From NCBI GenBank assembly GCA_030625815.1, contig DAOUQF010000029.1, positions 1 to 50,377 of the forward strand: a stretch of 50,377 nucleotides of DNA, in the 5' to 3' direction. Source of the DNA: Eubacteriales bacterium (lineage in GTDB: Bacteria; Bacillota; Clostridia; Tissierellales; GPF-1). How positions within the stretch are numbered: the first letter of the stretch is position 1; the number at the start of each line of letters is the position of its first letter. Below, piece after piece: positions 22,295 to 31,270 of this stretch. The notes beneath the pieces were generated by a model, which worked only from the letters and a program-made list of their open reading frames with translations, was not told the origin of the DNA and made no database searches. Position numbers and translations under genes: made by a program.

Positions 22295-23617
22295 TTATAA
22301 CATCAAATACGGATTCTCCAGATTTTGTTTGAGGGTCTGCAAGAATTTAGCAGCCGGTGCACCATCGACAATGCGATGGTCAAAGTTGATTGTCGCATTC
22401 ATCATGGAACGAATCGCAATCTCTCCATTCACTGGCACACAACGCTCAATGATCGCGCCCACACTCAAAATTGCCGCGTTCGGTCGATTGATGATCGCAG
22501 TGAATTCCGTAATTCCAAACATCCCTAAGTTCGAAATGGTAAAGGTGCTTCCTTGCATCTCATCCGGCAAGATCTTCCCTTTCACCGCGCGACGACCCAG
22601 GTCCTTCGCTTCGACAACCAGATTTCTGAAGTCTTTTCGATCTGCATTTCGAATCACCGGCACAACCAGCATGCCTTCAGCCGTTGCCGCTGCAAATCCA
22701 ATATTGATATTGCCATGCTGCAAGATGCCTTCATCCGTCAAGGTGCTGTTGATTCCAGGATGCGTTCTCAACGCCTTCGAAACGGCCAAGATCACCATGT
22801 CATTGAAGGATGGTTTCTCTCCAATGGAATCCTTGTAGACATCCACCAAAGATTTTCTCATCTCGATAGCTTTGGTCATATCGATTTCGATGGTCAATGT
22901 CGCATGCGGAGCCGTAAAGAAGCTTTCCTGCATCCGATCGCCAATAACCTTTCGAATTCCTGAATATGGAACCAAGGTATCTTCCGCTTGCACTTCCATA
23001 GAAACCGCAGGTGCCGCCTTTTTCTGTGTCGCCATAATATCGGCTTTCAACACGCGACCGCGCGCACCGCTTCCGGAAACTGAGTCCAAATCAACACCCA
23101 TATCCGCAGCAATTCGTTTCGCAAGAATGGAAGCATCCGCTTCCGGACGGAATTCCGATACATCAGCTGCATGGATCCGGCCCTTCGCGCCCGTTCCCGG
23201 TACGCTTGCCAATTCAATGCCGCGATCCCGGGCAATCTTTCTTGCCGCTGGAGTCGCACGCAATTTTCCATCAGAAGTTGCTTTCGCTTGAGGAGCTGCC
23301 GGCTTTGCAACCGGTGCTACCGGTGCAGCTGATGCTGCTGAAGCCGCCGCTGATGCAGTCGCCTCAGGAACTGCTTCTCCTTCTGCGCCAATATATCCAA
23401 TCACGGTAAATACAGGTAAAACAGCGCCTGCTTTTGCGAGTTGCACAAGCAACACGCCGGAAGCCTCTGCCTCAACATCCATATTTACTTTATCTGTTAA
23501 GATCTCCAATACTGCCTCGCCTTGTTCGATGGAGTCGCCTACCTGCTTATACCATTGTACGACGGTCCCTTCGTCCATAGCCATGCCAGCCTTGGGCATA
23601 ATTATTTCTGCTGCCAT
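22295..23617 (-). CDS. E2 acyltransferase of a 2-oxo acid / acetoin dehydrogenase complex
   Basis: A protein of 440 residues. It has one lipoyl domain (1-80, Lys near 43), an Ala/Pro-rich linker, two peripheral-subunit-binding domains in tandem (about 119-154, ATPAARKIARDRGIEL...GTGAKGRI; and about 162-195, ASILAKRIAADMGVDL...GSGARGRV) and the catalytic acyltransferase domain with DHRIVDG near the end. It transfers the acyl group from lipoyl to CoA. Two binding domains instead of one is uncommon. The substrate (pyruvate or acetoin) cannot be settled from sequence; E1 resembles the AcoA/AcoB type. It is in the operon between E1beta and E3. Confidence 0.93.
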   Translation of the reverse strand: MAAEIIMPKAGMAMDEGTVVQWYKQVGDSIEQGEAVLEILTDKVNMDVEAEASGVLLVQLAKAGAVLPVFTVIGYIGAEGEAVPEATASAAASAASAAPVAPVAKPAAPQAKATSDGKLRATPAARKIARDRGIELASVPGTGAKGRIHAADVSEFRPEADASILAKRIAADMGVDLDSVSGSGARGRVLKADIMATQKKAAPAVSMEVQAEDTLVPYSGIRKVIGDRMQESFFTAPHATLTIEIDMTKAIEMRKSLVDVYKDSIGEKPSFNDMVILAVSKALRTHPGINSTLTDEGILQHGNINIGFAAATAEGMLVVPVIRNADRKDFRNLVVEAKDLGRRAVKGKILPDEMQGSTFTISNLGMFGITEFTAIINRPNAAILSVGAIIERCVPVNGEIAIRSMMNATINFDHRIVDGAPAAKFLQTLKQNLENPYLML

Positions 23618-23628
23618 CTTTTCACCAC

Positions 23629-24618
23629 CTAACCGCGGTTAACCGCTTTTTCAATCGCTGCAACAATTTCGTCTACCTGAGGTACAACGGCAGCTTCCAA
23701 AGTTGGGTTGTAAGGAATCGGTACATCTTTGCCGCAAAGTCGTTGAACAGGAGCGTCCAAGAAATCGAAGGCGTCGCTTTCGGTGATCGTCGCAATAATC
23801 TCACCCGCGTAGCTTCCGGTTTGCGCCGCTTCAACCACAACAATTAACTTGCCAGTTTTCTCAACAGACTTGATAATCGTATCCTTGTCAAGAGGCTGAA
23901 GGGTACGCGGATCCACAACTTCAACACTGATGCCTTTTTCCGCCGCAATTTCCGCCGCTTCCAAAGCACGTTGTACCATGCGGCCATACGTTACGATCGT
24001 TACATCCGTACCTTCTCGTTTCACGTCCGCAACACCCAATGGAATAATAAAATCGTCCTGATCCACAGGCACCTCGCCGCTTGTTCGATACAACAATTTC
24101 TGTTCGATAAAGACAACCGGGTTGTTGTCGCGAATCGATGCTTTCAAAAGACCATAGGCATCTGCAGGCGTCGATGGTGTAACCACCTTGATTCCCGGCA
24201 CATGGCAAAACCAAGCTTCCAACGATTGTGAATGCTGTGCTGCCGCGCCAGTTCCAGAACCGCCCGGTGTCCGGCAAACCATTGGCACTTGTGCCTTGCC
24301 GCCGAACATATATCGCATTTTGGCTGCCTGGTTAACGAGGGCATCCATGGAAATTGTAAAGAAATCAGAGAACATGATCTCCATAATCGGACGAAGGCCT
24401 GTTGCCGCCGCTCCGGCTGCCGCTCCGGCGATTACCGCCTCTGAGATTGGTGTATCTTTTACTCGTTTCGGACCAAATTCATCAAACATGCCAACAGAGA
24501 TTCCGAAGGCGCCACCGTATAATCCGACGTCTTCTCCCATGAACATGACATTTTCGTCACGTCTCATTTCCTCTGACATCGCTTCTCGAATCGCTTCCGC
24601 GTACGTCATTGTTTTCAT
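23629..24618 (-). CDS. E1 beta subunit of a TPP-dependent acetoin/pyruvate dehydrogenase
   Basis: A protein of 329 residues, starting at ATG 24618 after GGAGGAG. It forms a heterotetramer with E1 alpha and holds part of the thiamine diphosphate site. Typical transketolase-like sequences are [33 protein letters not shown] and [25 protein letters not shown], followed by the C-terminal domain [15 protein letters not shown]. The AcoB/PdhB families are too similar to separate by eye. No acoX or lipoate ligase gene lies in this operon. Confidence 0.93.
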   Translation of the reverse strand: MKTMTYAEAIREAMSEEMRRDENVMFMGEDVGLYGGAFGISVGMFDEFGPKRVKDTPISEAVIAGAAAGAAATGLRPIMEIMFSDFFTISMDALVNQAAKMRYMFGGKAQVPMVCRTPGGSGTGAAAQHSQSLEAWFCHVPGIKVVTPSTPADAYGLLKASIRDNNPVVFIEQKLLYRTSGEVPVDQDDFIIPLGVADVKREGTDVTIVTYGRMVQRALEAAEIAAEKGISVEVVDPRTLQPLDKDTIIKSVEKTGKLIVVVEAAQTGSYAGEIIATITESDAFDFLDAPVQRLCGKDVPIPYNPTLEAAVVPQVDEIVAAIEKAVNRG

Positions 24619-24629
24619 TTTTTCTCCTC

Positions 24630-25589
24630 CTATGCGTATACGTCTTCCATCAATGTGCTGACATCCGGTTCCGGACTGTTCCAAGCGAATTCAAACGCTT
24701 CTTCAATATCTTGCTTCGCTTTTGCGTCAATCGCGTCCACTTCTTCCAACGTCTTAATTCCTTCTTCAATAATATGGTTACGCAGTCGAAGAATCGGATC
24801 CTTCGCCATCCACTCTTGTCTCTCTTCCATAGTACGGTACGCTTGCGCGTCACTTTTCGAATGGCCGTCCCAACGATAGGTTTTTGATTCAACCAATACA
24901 GGCCCTTTGCCTTCACGACAATGTTTCGCCGCTTCTTGAATGGTTTGGTACACATCAAATACATCATTTCCATCACAGATTACGCCTGGCATTCCGTAAG
25001 AAGCCGCACGATCCGCAATATCAGTAATGTTCATATGTTTTTCTAGTGGATTACTCATGGCGTACAGGTTGTTCTCGATGTAAAAGATCACTGGCAATTT
25101 CCAGATGCTCGCCAGGTTCAACGACTCATGGAAGTTTCCTTCGTTTGTCGCTCCGTCGCCTGCAAAACAAAGAACCACATTTCCAGTCTCTTGATATTGC
25201 TGCGTCAAGGCTGCACCGACAGAGATGCTAAATCCACCGCCTACAATGCCGTTTGCCCCCAGGTTTCCATTTTCAATATCCGCAATATGCATGGAACCGC
25301 CCTTGCCTTTGCAATATCCATTGGCGCGTCCCAGCAATTCCGACATCATTTTATTCAAGTCAACGCCAAAACCGATCGCCGCACTGTGGCCACGGTGAGA
25401 CAAAGAAGCCTTATCGCCTTGATCCAATGCCATACATGATGCTACACCAGATGCCTCCTGTCCAATGGAAAGATGGGTTGTGCCATGAATCATGCCTCGG
25501 GCAAATCCCCATTTTACCTTTTCTTCAAATGCGCGAGCTTGATTCATTCGCAGATACATTTCTAATAGTGTTTCGCGTTCGATGCTCAT
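24630..25589 (-). CDS. E1 alpha subunit of a TPP-dependent acetoin/pyruvate dehydrogenase
   Basis: A protein of 319 residues. The TPP/Mg2+ motif runs from [10 protein letters not shown] to the downstream ENNLYAMS, and GSMHIAD and [15 protein letters not shown] are family signatures. At about 320 residues without a mitochondrial-type phosphorylation loop insertion, it fits AcoA-like enzymes. It lies 17 nt after a SorC-type regulator gene and 11 nt before E1 beta, so all are one operon. The reaction is oxidative decarboxylation of a 2-oxo acid or cleavage of acetoin to acetyl-CoA and acetaldehyde. Confidence 0.93.
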   Translation of the reverse strand: MSIERETLLEMYLRMNQARAFEEKVKWGFARGMIHGTTHLSIGQEASGVASCMALDQGDKASLSHRGHSAAIGFGVDLNKMMSELLGRANGYCKGKGGSMHIADIENGNLGANGIVGGGFSISVGAALTQQYQETGNVVLCFAGDGATNEGNFHESLNLASIWKLPVIFYIENNLYAMSNPLEKHMNITDIADRAASYGMPGVICDGNDVFDVYQTIQEAAKHCREGKGPVLVESKTYRWDGHSKSDAQAYRTMEERQEWMAKDPILRLRNHIIEEGIKTLEEVDAIDAKAKQDIEEAFEFAWNSPEPDVSTLMEDVYA

Positions 25590-25606
25590 AAAAGTTCCTC
25601 CCTTTC

Positions 25607-26593
25607 TTATTCGGCTTTCGCCAGTTCCAATACCGCTTGAGCCGTTTCATAGTCTGTGATTAATACATTCACAATTTCCCCACGGATTCCTCCCAGAATC
25701 GCTTCTATTTTCTCCGCGCCACCGGCAACACAGATCCGTTTTGGAATCTTTGTCATCACCTCAAGTTCTGGCGACATGACATGTTTATCGAATGGTGTGG
25801 GTATGGATCTGCCTTGAATGTCGAAATATCGGAATACGATATTCCCGACCGCCCCTCTCGCTTCCAAATAATCGAGCTGACCGCGTCCCAAGAGATGCTC
25901 TCGAAACGGGGTAAGATGTCCTCCTACACCGCCAAGACTGACCATCATCAAGTCGCATTGGCTCATCTGATTGAATACTCGGGCCACACTGAGCTCCTTG
26001 CGCAAAATCGTCATGGCTTCAGGGCTTTCCATAAACAAAGGGGTATGCAGCAAATAGGGTGTGCCTCCAAGGACATCCGCCATGACCCGAGTGATTTCAC
26101 CTGATTGTTTCTTCCAGTATTTATTGATTTCGTCGACTGCGCCATGGCCATCGATATCGATAGGCGCGCCTCCGGCAAATTGCACGATTGATCCGCGAAA
26201 ATTCTGTCGCGGTTTTTTCAAATGATCCGTCATATATCCCAGGGTTCTTCCCCAGGCAATGCCTACGTTGGTTTGCGGCTTGATCACTCGATCCAAATAC
26301 TCCGCTCCCGCCTTTCCCAATTGATCCAAAAGAACATGCAGATCCAGATCCGATTGAATCACAATCGCCTCTTCCAATCCCAATTCTTCTTCCAGACGTT
26401 TTTCCAGCTCCACATATTCATCCAAAGAATCATCGATGGAGATTTGAACGATTCCCTCCGGAATCAATCGCTTCATCAATCGGTTCACCTTCTGACGCGA
26501 GAGGCTCAATCGTTTTGCAATCTCATCTTGGGTCATCCCCTCGTCGTAATACATCTTTGCAATTTTTATGAGTTGCTTTTTCTCTTGATTCAT
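25607..26593 (-). CDS. SorC/DeoR-type sugar-binding transcriptional regulator
   Basis: A protein of 328 residues. The N-terminal helix-turn-helix (about 8-50) has YYDEGMTQDEIAKRLSLSRQ. The large C-terminal domain is the SorC sugar-phosphate-binding fold, with GIAWGRTLGYMTDHL, MVSLGGVGG and ICVAGGAEKIEAILGGIRG. It is the first gene of the E1-E2-E3 operon. A TGAGCA-N2-TGCTCA palindrome lies between its promoter and start codon, so it likely controls the operon in response to a phosphorylated sugar or polyol. Such an effector would fit the neighbouring PTS operon; that link is inference. Confidence 0.9.
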   Translation of the reverse strand: MNQEKKQLIKIAKMYYDEGMTQDEIAKRLSLSRQKVNRLMKRLIPEGIVQISIDDSLDEYVELEKRLEEELGLEEAIVIQSDLDLHVLLDQLGKAGAEYLDRVIKPQTNVGIAWGRTLGYMTDHLKKPRQNFRGSIVQFAGGAPIDIDGHGAVDEINKYWKKQSGEITRVMADVLGGTPYLLHTPLFMESPEAMTILRKELSVARVFNQMSQCDLMMVSLGGVGGHLTPFREHLLGRGQLDYLEARGAVGNIVFRYFDIQGRSIPTPFDKHVMSPELEVMTKIPKRICVAGGAEKIEAILGGIRGEIVNVLITDYETAQAVLELAKAE

Positions 26594-26624
26594 TCCACTC
26601 TCCTGGTATGCTTTGTATTGATTG

Positions 26625-26690
26625 TGAGCAAATGCTCATTACTTGTTCTTTTGTCACTTGCATTGTACCACGGCTCTCTTTCTACCGCAA
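26625..26690 (-). promoter_or_regulatory. Promoter and operator of the regulator-dehydrogenase operon
   Basis: TTGCGG (26685-26690), a 17-nt spacer and TACAAT (26662-26667) on the minus strand. A perfect palindrome TGAGCA-N2-TGCTCA (26625-26638) lies about 24 nt downstream of the -10, a probable SorC-family operator. Confidence 0.7.
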
Positions 26691-26700
26691 TAGAAGAGAC

Positions 26701-26736
26701 AAAAAAAGAACGAAAACCCCTTAGAATTTTCGTTCT
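26701..26736 (-). terminator. Terminator of the PTS/aldolase operon
   Basis: AGAACGAAAA pairs with TTTTCGTTCT and is followed by T7 on the minus strand. Confidence 0.8.
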
Positions 26737-26745
26737 GACTCTGTC

Positions 26746-27243
26746 TTATTCTTTATCTGCCGGCTTGTTTTTCATTTTCTTCTCCGCCAGTCGTCGATTG
26801 TGATACTTTAAATCGTCCGGATTCACCTTGTACTCCAAATCATGAAGCCAACCCGTCAAATCTTCCGCATCTTTATACTTGTCAAAGCTCAGCCAATACC
26901 GTCCTCTTGTCCCATCCTCGTCTGCGATTCGGAGAAACACCTTCCGGCGGGGATCCAAATCCTTGATGCGAAATTGCGCCAATTGATCCAAGCGGTATCT
27001 TTTGGTTCGTCCAAAGGCTGTCATGCGAATCTCTCGATCATCAATCTCAATTCTTTCCGGATGGGTTCCTTGAACCACCATGCGAAACGCGGAAACGAGT
27101 CCCACAACGGCAACCATGGCGAACACTGGCCATCCCGGCACCTGCTTAATCGTATTCCAAACGCCAAATCCACCGATCAGCACCATCATCGCCGCTTGCA
27201 ATTGAATCGCTACCAAAACGCGTGTATGTTGATATACCTTCAT
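26746..27243 (-). CDS. Membrane protein with PH-like cytoplasmic domain, unknown function
   Basis: A protein of 165 residues, last gene of the PTS operon, starting 4 nt after the alcohol dehydrogenase stop. Two N-terminal hydrophobic segments (VLVAIQLQAAMMVLIGGFGV and VFAMVAVVGLVSAFRMV) are followed by a mainly beta domain (PERIEIDDREIRMTAFGRTK, LDQLAQFRI, YWLSFDKYKDAEDL) and a basic tail. This resembles bacterial PH-domain membrane proteins. I do not recognise a specific family. Its place in the operon may be incidental. Confidence 0.7.
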   Translation of the reverse strand: MKVYQHTRVLVAIQLQAAMMVLIGGFGVWNTIKQVPGWPVFAMVAVVGLVSAFRMVVQGTHPERIEIDDREIRMTAFGRTKRYRLDQLAQFRIKDLDPRRKVFLRIADEDGTRGRYWLSFDKYKDAEDLTGWLHDLEYKVNPDDLKYHNRRLAEKKMKNKPADKE

Positions 27244-27247
27244 TTTC

Positions 27248-28366
27248 CTATCTCCCTTCACACCATTCAATCAGCGTCAATACATCTTCCCTGGATGCCT
27301 CTCTCGGATTCTTTTTCAACGATCGGGAAAGAAAGGTCTTCTCTAGAATCGACTCTTCTCGGCCCCGTTCGTACCCCGCCTCTTTCAAGGTTTTTGGAAT
27401 CGGAAGTACGGCCAGCCAAGCGCGAATTCCCACTTCTGCATCCTCCATACCCAGGGCCTTTGCAATCCGTTCATAGTCCTCTTCACAGACCAATCGATTG
27501 AATCGAATCGCTTCCGGCAAAAGAATAGCATTTGCAACGCCATGGGAAATATGGAATTCCGCTCCCAAAGGATGAGAAATCGCATGAGCAATCCCGACTC
27601 CGGTCTGCGAGAATGCCAAGGCCGCCAAGGCGCTTCCCTTCGCCATCAAAAGACGGGCTTCCCGATTATTTCCATCCTCACAGGCAGGCATCAATCCCGC
27701 CCCAATGGCTTCAATCGCTTCCAAGGCAATCGCACGCGTCACCTCATTGGCAACCTTCGACGTATAGGACTCAATGGCATGAGTCAAGGCATCCATACCC
27801 GTGGCTGCCGTCAAAGCCGCCGGCATCGAGATCGTCAGTTCGGAATCGACCAATGCGATTTCCGCCTGAAACCAAGGCGCGGCGATACTCTGCTTATTTT
27901 TCGTGGTCTCGCTATACAACACGGCATTCAGGGTGATTTCACTTCCTGTTCCCGCTGTTGTTGGAATCCCGATAAAGGGAATGTTCTTCTTTTCAAAAAC
28001 CTTTTGATCCATGCAGGCTTGCGTCGAGGCATCCAGACCATAGAGTCCGGCAGTCGCCTTCGCCACATCCATCGCGCTTCCCCCGCCGAGGCCGATTACA
28101 AATCCCGCCCCAAAGTCTCGAGCCGCTTCTCGAGCCGCATCTGCCATTTCCGTTGTGGGTTCACGGCTTACCTGATCATAAACCAGACAATCAAACCCGG
28201 ATAATTCTTCCAGTACCCGGTTCAAGGTTCCGGAACGCTTGGTGGACTGTCCCCCGGTAATGATGATTCCCTTCTTGGAAAACCCCTTCATTTCCTCCGC
28301 AAGCTGTCCCAACACACCCTCGCCAATCAAGACCCTTTTCGGCCAAGTCAATGCAATTGTATTCAT
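27248..28366 (-). CDS. Iron-containing alcohol dehydrogenase
   Basis: A group III Fe-dependent alcohol dehydrogenase of 372 residues. The NAD(P)-binding segment is VIGLGGGSAMDVAK near 92. IPTTAGTGSE and the metal-binding region with GMDALTHAIESYTS and HPLGAEFHISHG (His ligands) are present. It could oxidise a polyol or reduce the aldehyde made by the class II aldolase encoded just upstream. The family is too broad to name a substrate. It has its own AAGGGGG ribosome site, 41 nt after the aldolase stop. Confidence 0.92.
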   Translation of the reverse strand: MNTIALTWPKRVLIGEGVLGQLAEEMKGFSKKGIIITGGQSTKRSGTLNRVLEELSGFDCLVYDQVSREPTTEMADAAREAARDFGAGFVIGLGGGSAMDVAKATAGLYGLDASTQACMDQKVFEKKNIPFIGIPTTAGTGSEITLNAVLYSETTKNKQSIAAPWFQAEIALVDSELTISMPAALTAATGMDALTHAIESYTSKVANEVTRAIALEAIEAIGAGLMPACEDGNNREARLLMAKGSALAALAFSQTGVGIAHAISHPLGAEFHISHGVANAILLPEAIRFNRLVCEEDYERIAKALGMEDAEVGIRAWLAVLPIPKTLKEAGYERGREESILEKTFLSRSLKKNPREASREDVLTLIEWCEGR

Positions 28367-28406
28367 TGGTATTCCCCCTTTTTCCCAGTGTACCCGTTTT
28401 CTCTAT

Positions 28407-29048
28407 TTATTGTCCATAGGTATTCAAGAAAAGTTCACGACAATAGTCAACCTCTTCTTGCGGCAGTCGTTCCACCGTACCCATTGTTTTCGATAGATAA
28501 AGGACCTTCGCCGCGTCTTCGCACATCACGGCTGCCACCAATCCATGGCGGACATTGGTTCCCACGGCAATGACTCCATGATGGGCAAGCAGACAGGCAT
28601 TGGAATCGCCAATATGCTCCACCACTTGAATCCCGATGGTTTCACTTCCCGGCCGCGAATATGGCGCGCAAGGCACATCGCTTCCCACCTCGTTCGCCAG
28701 GGTGGTCAATGCGCAAGGAATCCCTTGATTCAATGCCGCAAAGCTCGTTGCATAAGGCGAATGGGTATGAATGACAGCATTCAAATCCGGACGGTTTCTC
28801 AAAATATACAAAAGTCCCATCATATCCACAGACGGCTTCATCTCGCCCTCGATCACATTTCCGTCGATATCCACAACCACCATATCATCCGGAGACAGCA
28901 ATTCATAGGCAATTCCACTGGGCGTAATCACACAATATCCGGTTTCCGGATCGCGACCGGTCACATTGCCGCCGGTCAAGGTAACCAACCCATTTGTTTT
29001 TAATGCCAGTGCCGCGTCCAGTACCTCTGCTTTCAATTGTTCCAACAT
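28407..29048 (-). CDS. Class II aldolase/adducin family sugar-phosphate aldolase or epimerase
   Basis: A protein of 213 residues, starting at ATG 29048 after AGGAGG. The family signature is TGGNVTGRDPETG followed by ITPSGIAYELL. Zinc ligands are in VIHTHSPYAT and LLAHHGVIAVG. Members include L-fuculose-1-phosphate aldolase and L-ribulose-5-phosphate 4-epimerase; the sequence does not settle which. Together with a PTS and an alcohol dehydrogenase, cleavage of a ketose phosphate to DHAP and a short aldehyde is the simplest idea. A strong terminator-like hairpin lies between the IIC gene and this one. Confidence 0.85.
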   Translation of the reverse strand: MLEQLKAEVLDAALALKTNGLVTLTGGNVTGRDPETGYCVITPSGIAYELLSPDDMVVVDIDGNVIEGEMKPSVDMMGLLYILRNRPDLNAVIHTHSPYATSFAALNQGIPCALTTLANEVGSDVPCAPYSRPGSETIGIQVVEHIGDSNACLLAHHGVIAVGTNVRHGLVAAVMCEDAAKVLYLSKTMGTVERLPQEEVDYCRELFLNTYGQ

Positions 29049-29063
29049 CTCTTTGCCCCTCCT

Positions 29064-29093
29064 AAAAAAAAGAGCCCGGCGATCGCCAGGCTC
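29064..29093 (-). terminator. Intra-operon terminator between PTS IIC and aldolase genes
   Basis: The stem GAGCCTGGC/GCCGGGCTC around a GATC loop is followed by T8. The T run is immediately followed by the aldolase ribosome site, so it probably lowers expression of the distal genes. Confidence 0.75.
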
Positions 29094-29105
29094 TCCGTCC
29101 AATTC

Positions 29106-30440
29106 TTATTCTGCTTGTGCTTGTTCGATAATTTTCTTGCGGTTCCAAACTGCCAAACCGATAGAAGCGACGCCCAAGATGCCAACGCCAACAACGCCCA
29201 TGTTCATCAATTTTGTAATGCCCCATGCCATTGGGTTCGCGCCGTCACAGATGGAAGAAATTTGAGTTGCTCCACCCATGTCAAAGTTTGCCGCGAGTGC
29301 CATTTCAGTATGAAGTGGCGCCAAGTCTGTTGCAATCAAAAGACCGGCTGATACAATAACTAGGCCAATGATGAATGTACGGAAGAAGTCTCCCTTAGTG
29401 AAAGGAACAACCAATACGAACATAAACGGAATTACCGCCAAGTCAGCAAATGGAAGTACAGTGTTTCCAGGAAGCACGAGTGCCAAGAAGATTGTGATTG
29501 GAGTCAACAACAATGCAACTGCCAAAGTTGTAGGATGTCCAATACCAACCGCCGAATCCAAACCGATGTACATTTTGCCACGGTTATTGAATCGTTTTTC
29601 GATAAAGATTTGCGCCGCGTCAGAAATCGGAATCAAACCTTCCATCAACATTGCAGCCATACGAGGGATCAAGATCAAGACACCACCCATGGTTACACCT
29701 AATTGCAAGATTTTAGAGATATCGTATTTTGCCATAGCACCAATGATCATACCGATTACGGTACCGACGATCAAAGGCTCACCAAATACGCCCAATTTCT
29801 TTTGTACTTTTTCAGGGTTGATGTTAATTTTGTTGATTCCAGGAATTCGCTCAAGAATCGCATTCATAACGGCTGCAATTGGAGCATACGCGCCAGAGAA
29901 ACCGTGTGGAAGCGAAACGCCGGGAAGTCCCAAGAATTCTTCAACGCCAGGAGCTGTACGGTCAGCAATTACCATGGTAATAATCATGTTCATTGCCGCT
30001 GCAAACGCGCCCATTGCAAATGATCCAGTGATTCCTTGAACCAAAGCGCCAGTAAATGCAAAATGCCAGTAGTTCCAGATATCAATGTTGACAGTTTGTG
30101 TTGTGTTTGTCAAAAGCATAACGACGTTGACAATCAAACCGATTGGAATGATAACCGCGCCGATTTGTGATCCAAAAGCGATCGCCGCTGCTGCCGGCCA
30201 ACCAACATCAATAGTTGTTAGGCTCAAGCCAAAGTTTTCGACCATTTGTTGCGCCGCTGGTCCCAGGTTTCCGCCCAAAAGGCCGATAACCAAGTTCAAA
30301 CCAATGAAACCAACCCCAACTGTCAAACCAGAACGAAGCGATTTCCCGAATGATGCACCGAGAATCATCCCGAAGATGGTCAACAAGATCGGCATCATAA
30401 CCGATGGACCAAGACCTACGATAAAATCAAGAATAGCCAT
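29106..30440 (-). CDS. PTS IIC component, galactitol family
   Basis: An integral membrane permease of 444 residues with about 10-12 hydrophobic segments. It is the sugar or polyol channel of a phosphoenolpyruvate PTS. GLGPSVMMPILLTIFGMILG, FGKSLRSGLTVGVGFIGLNL and the loop GVSLPHGFSGAYAPIAAVMN fit the EIIC-Gat family. The family transports galactitol, pentitols and related compounds; the actual substrate is unknown. IIA and IIB genes precede it. AAGGAGG lies upstream of the ATG. Confidence 0.93.
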   Translation of the reverse strand: MAILDFIVGLGPSVMMPILLTIFGMILGASFGKSLRSGLTVGVGFIGLNLVIGLLGGNLGPAAQQMVENFGLSLTTIDVGWPAAAAIAFGSQIGAVIIPIGLIVNVVMLLTNTTQTVNIDIWNYWHFAFTGALVQGITGSFAMGAFAAAMNMIITMVIADRTAPGVEEFLGLPGVSLPHGFSGAYAPIAAVMNAILERIPGINKININPEKVQKKLGVFGEPLIVGTVIGMIIGAMAKYDISKILQLGVTMGGVLILIPRMAAMLMEGLIPISDAAQIFIEKRFNNRGKMYIGLDSAVGIGHPTTLAVALLLTPITIFLALVLPGNTVLPFADLAVIPFMFVLVVPFTKGDFFRTFIIGLVIVSAGLLIATDLAPLHTEMALAANFDMGGATQISSICDGANPMAWGITKLMNMGVVGVGILGVASIGLAVWNRKKIIEQAQAE

Positions 30441-30469
30441 AAAATAAATCCTCCTTATGAATTTTATTC

Positions 30470-30485
30470 AAAGCCCGAAGGCTTT
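30470..30485 (-). other. Intercistronic hairpin between IIB and IIC genes
   Basis: AAAGCC and GGCTTT with a TTCG loop (minus strand) and no T run. It is more likely an mRNA-stability element than a terminator. Confidence 0.5.
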
Positions 30486-30493
30486 AGAAACAC

Positions 30494-30778
30494 TTATAGT
30501 CCAAGTTTTTCAACAACTTGGTCAGTTGTCTTTGCCATGTTTACCCCAGTCAAGTACGCGAGACCTTGAATGATTGGCGTGTCGAAGCTGCCGGATGCAT
30601 TGGATGTGCAAATAATCACATCAAAATCATTCGCTTTGAATTCCAATTCTGAAACCCTGCATTGACTGATGGAGAATTGACCCTTCAAACCGCGAGAGTC
30701 CAATTGAGTTTCCAATTTCTTTGCAGCCATAGTTGAGGTACAAATTCCTGTTCCACATGCCACTAGAATCTTTTTCAT
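30494..30778 (-). CDS. PTS IIB component, galactitol family
   Basis: A protein of 94 residues with the phosphocysteine loop ILVACGTGICTSTMAAKK. It takes the phosphate from IIA and gives it to the substrate during transport through IIC. It sits between IIA and IIC genes in one operon. It is similar along its whole length to the orphan IIB at 20130-20414. Confidence 0.93.
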   Translation of the reverse strand: MKKILVACGTGICTSTMAAKKLETQLDSRGLKGQFSISQCRVSELEFKANDFDVIICTSNASGSFDTPIIQGLAYLTGVNMAKTTDQVVEKLGL

Positions 30779-30798
30779 TGTATTTCCCCCTTCTTCTT

Positions 30799-31260
30799 TT
30801 ATAAAACGCTGGTAATCGCATCGTATACTTCACGATTGCTAGCCGCTTCACTTATGGTATTCAGTAACTCTGGGTCCGATAAAACACCCATCAAGGTTTG
30901 AAGCAATTCTATCTGCGCATGCGGCTCTTTTACCGCAAGCATAAACATCACTTTGACATCTACCTTGTCGTCTTCGGAAGCCATTACGGTAAACGGTACA
31001 GGTTCTTTCAAAATTCCGATAGCCACCGCCGCCTCGTTGACATGCTCAACATCCGTGTGCGGAATTGCTACGCCGATGCTCCCAGTTGGAAGGCCTGTAG
31101 AAAACACCTTTTCCCGCTCCATAATCGCATTGATATAACTCTCTTTTACAATCCCCTTTTCATGCAAAAACATTGCGAGTTTTTCGATCGCACCTTGATC
31201 ACTGGATGCTTCCAGATCCCGTACGACTAAATCCTGCCGCAGCAGCCCCATAGATTCCAT
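30799..31260 (-). CDS. PTS IIA component, fructose/mannitol superfamily
   Basis: A protein of about 153 residues with the phosphorylation-site sequence VAIPHTDVEHV (active His) and the IIA-2 pattern LLQTLMGVLSDPELL. Two ATGs are adjacent; the second (31260) has the better 6-nt distance from AGGAGG, so it is chosen. IIA-Gat proteins belong to this fold. The C-terminal domain of the regulator encoded just upstream has the same fold and similar motifs. Confidence 0.9.
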   Translation of the reverse strand: MESMGLLRQDLVVRDLEASSDQGAIEKLAMFLHEKGIVKESYINAIMEREKVFSTGLPTGSIGVAIPHTDVEHVNEAAVAIGILKEPVPFTVMASEDDKVDVKVMFMLAVKEPHAQIELLQTLMGVLSDPELLNTISEAASNREVYDAITSVL

Positions 31261-31270
31261 CATGTTCCTC

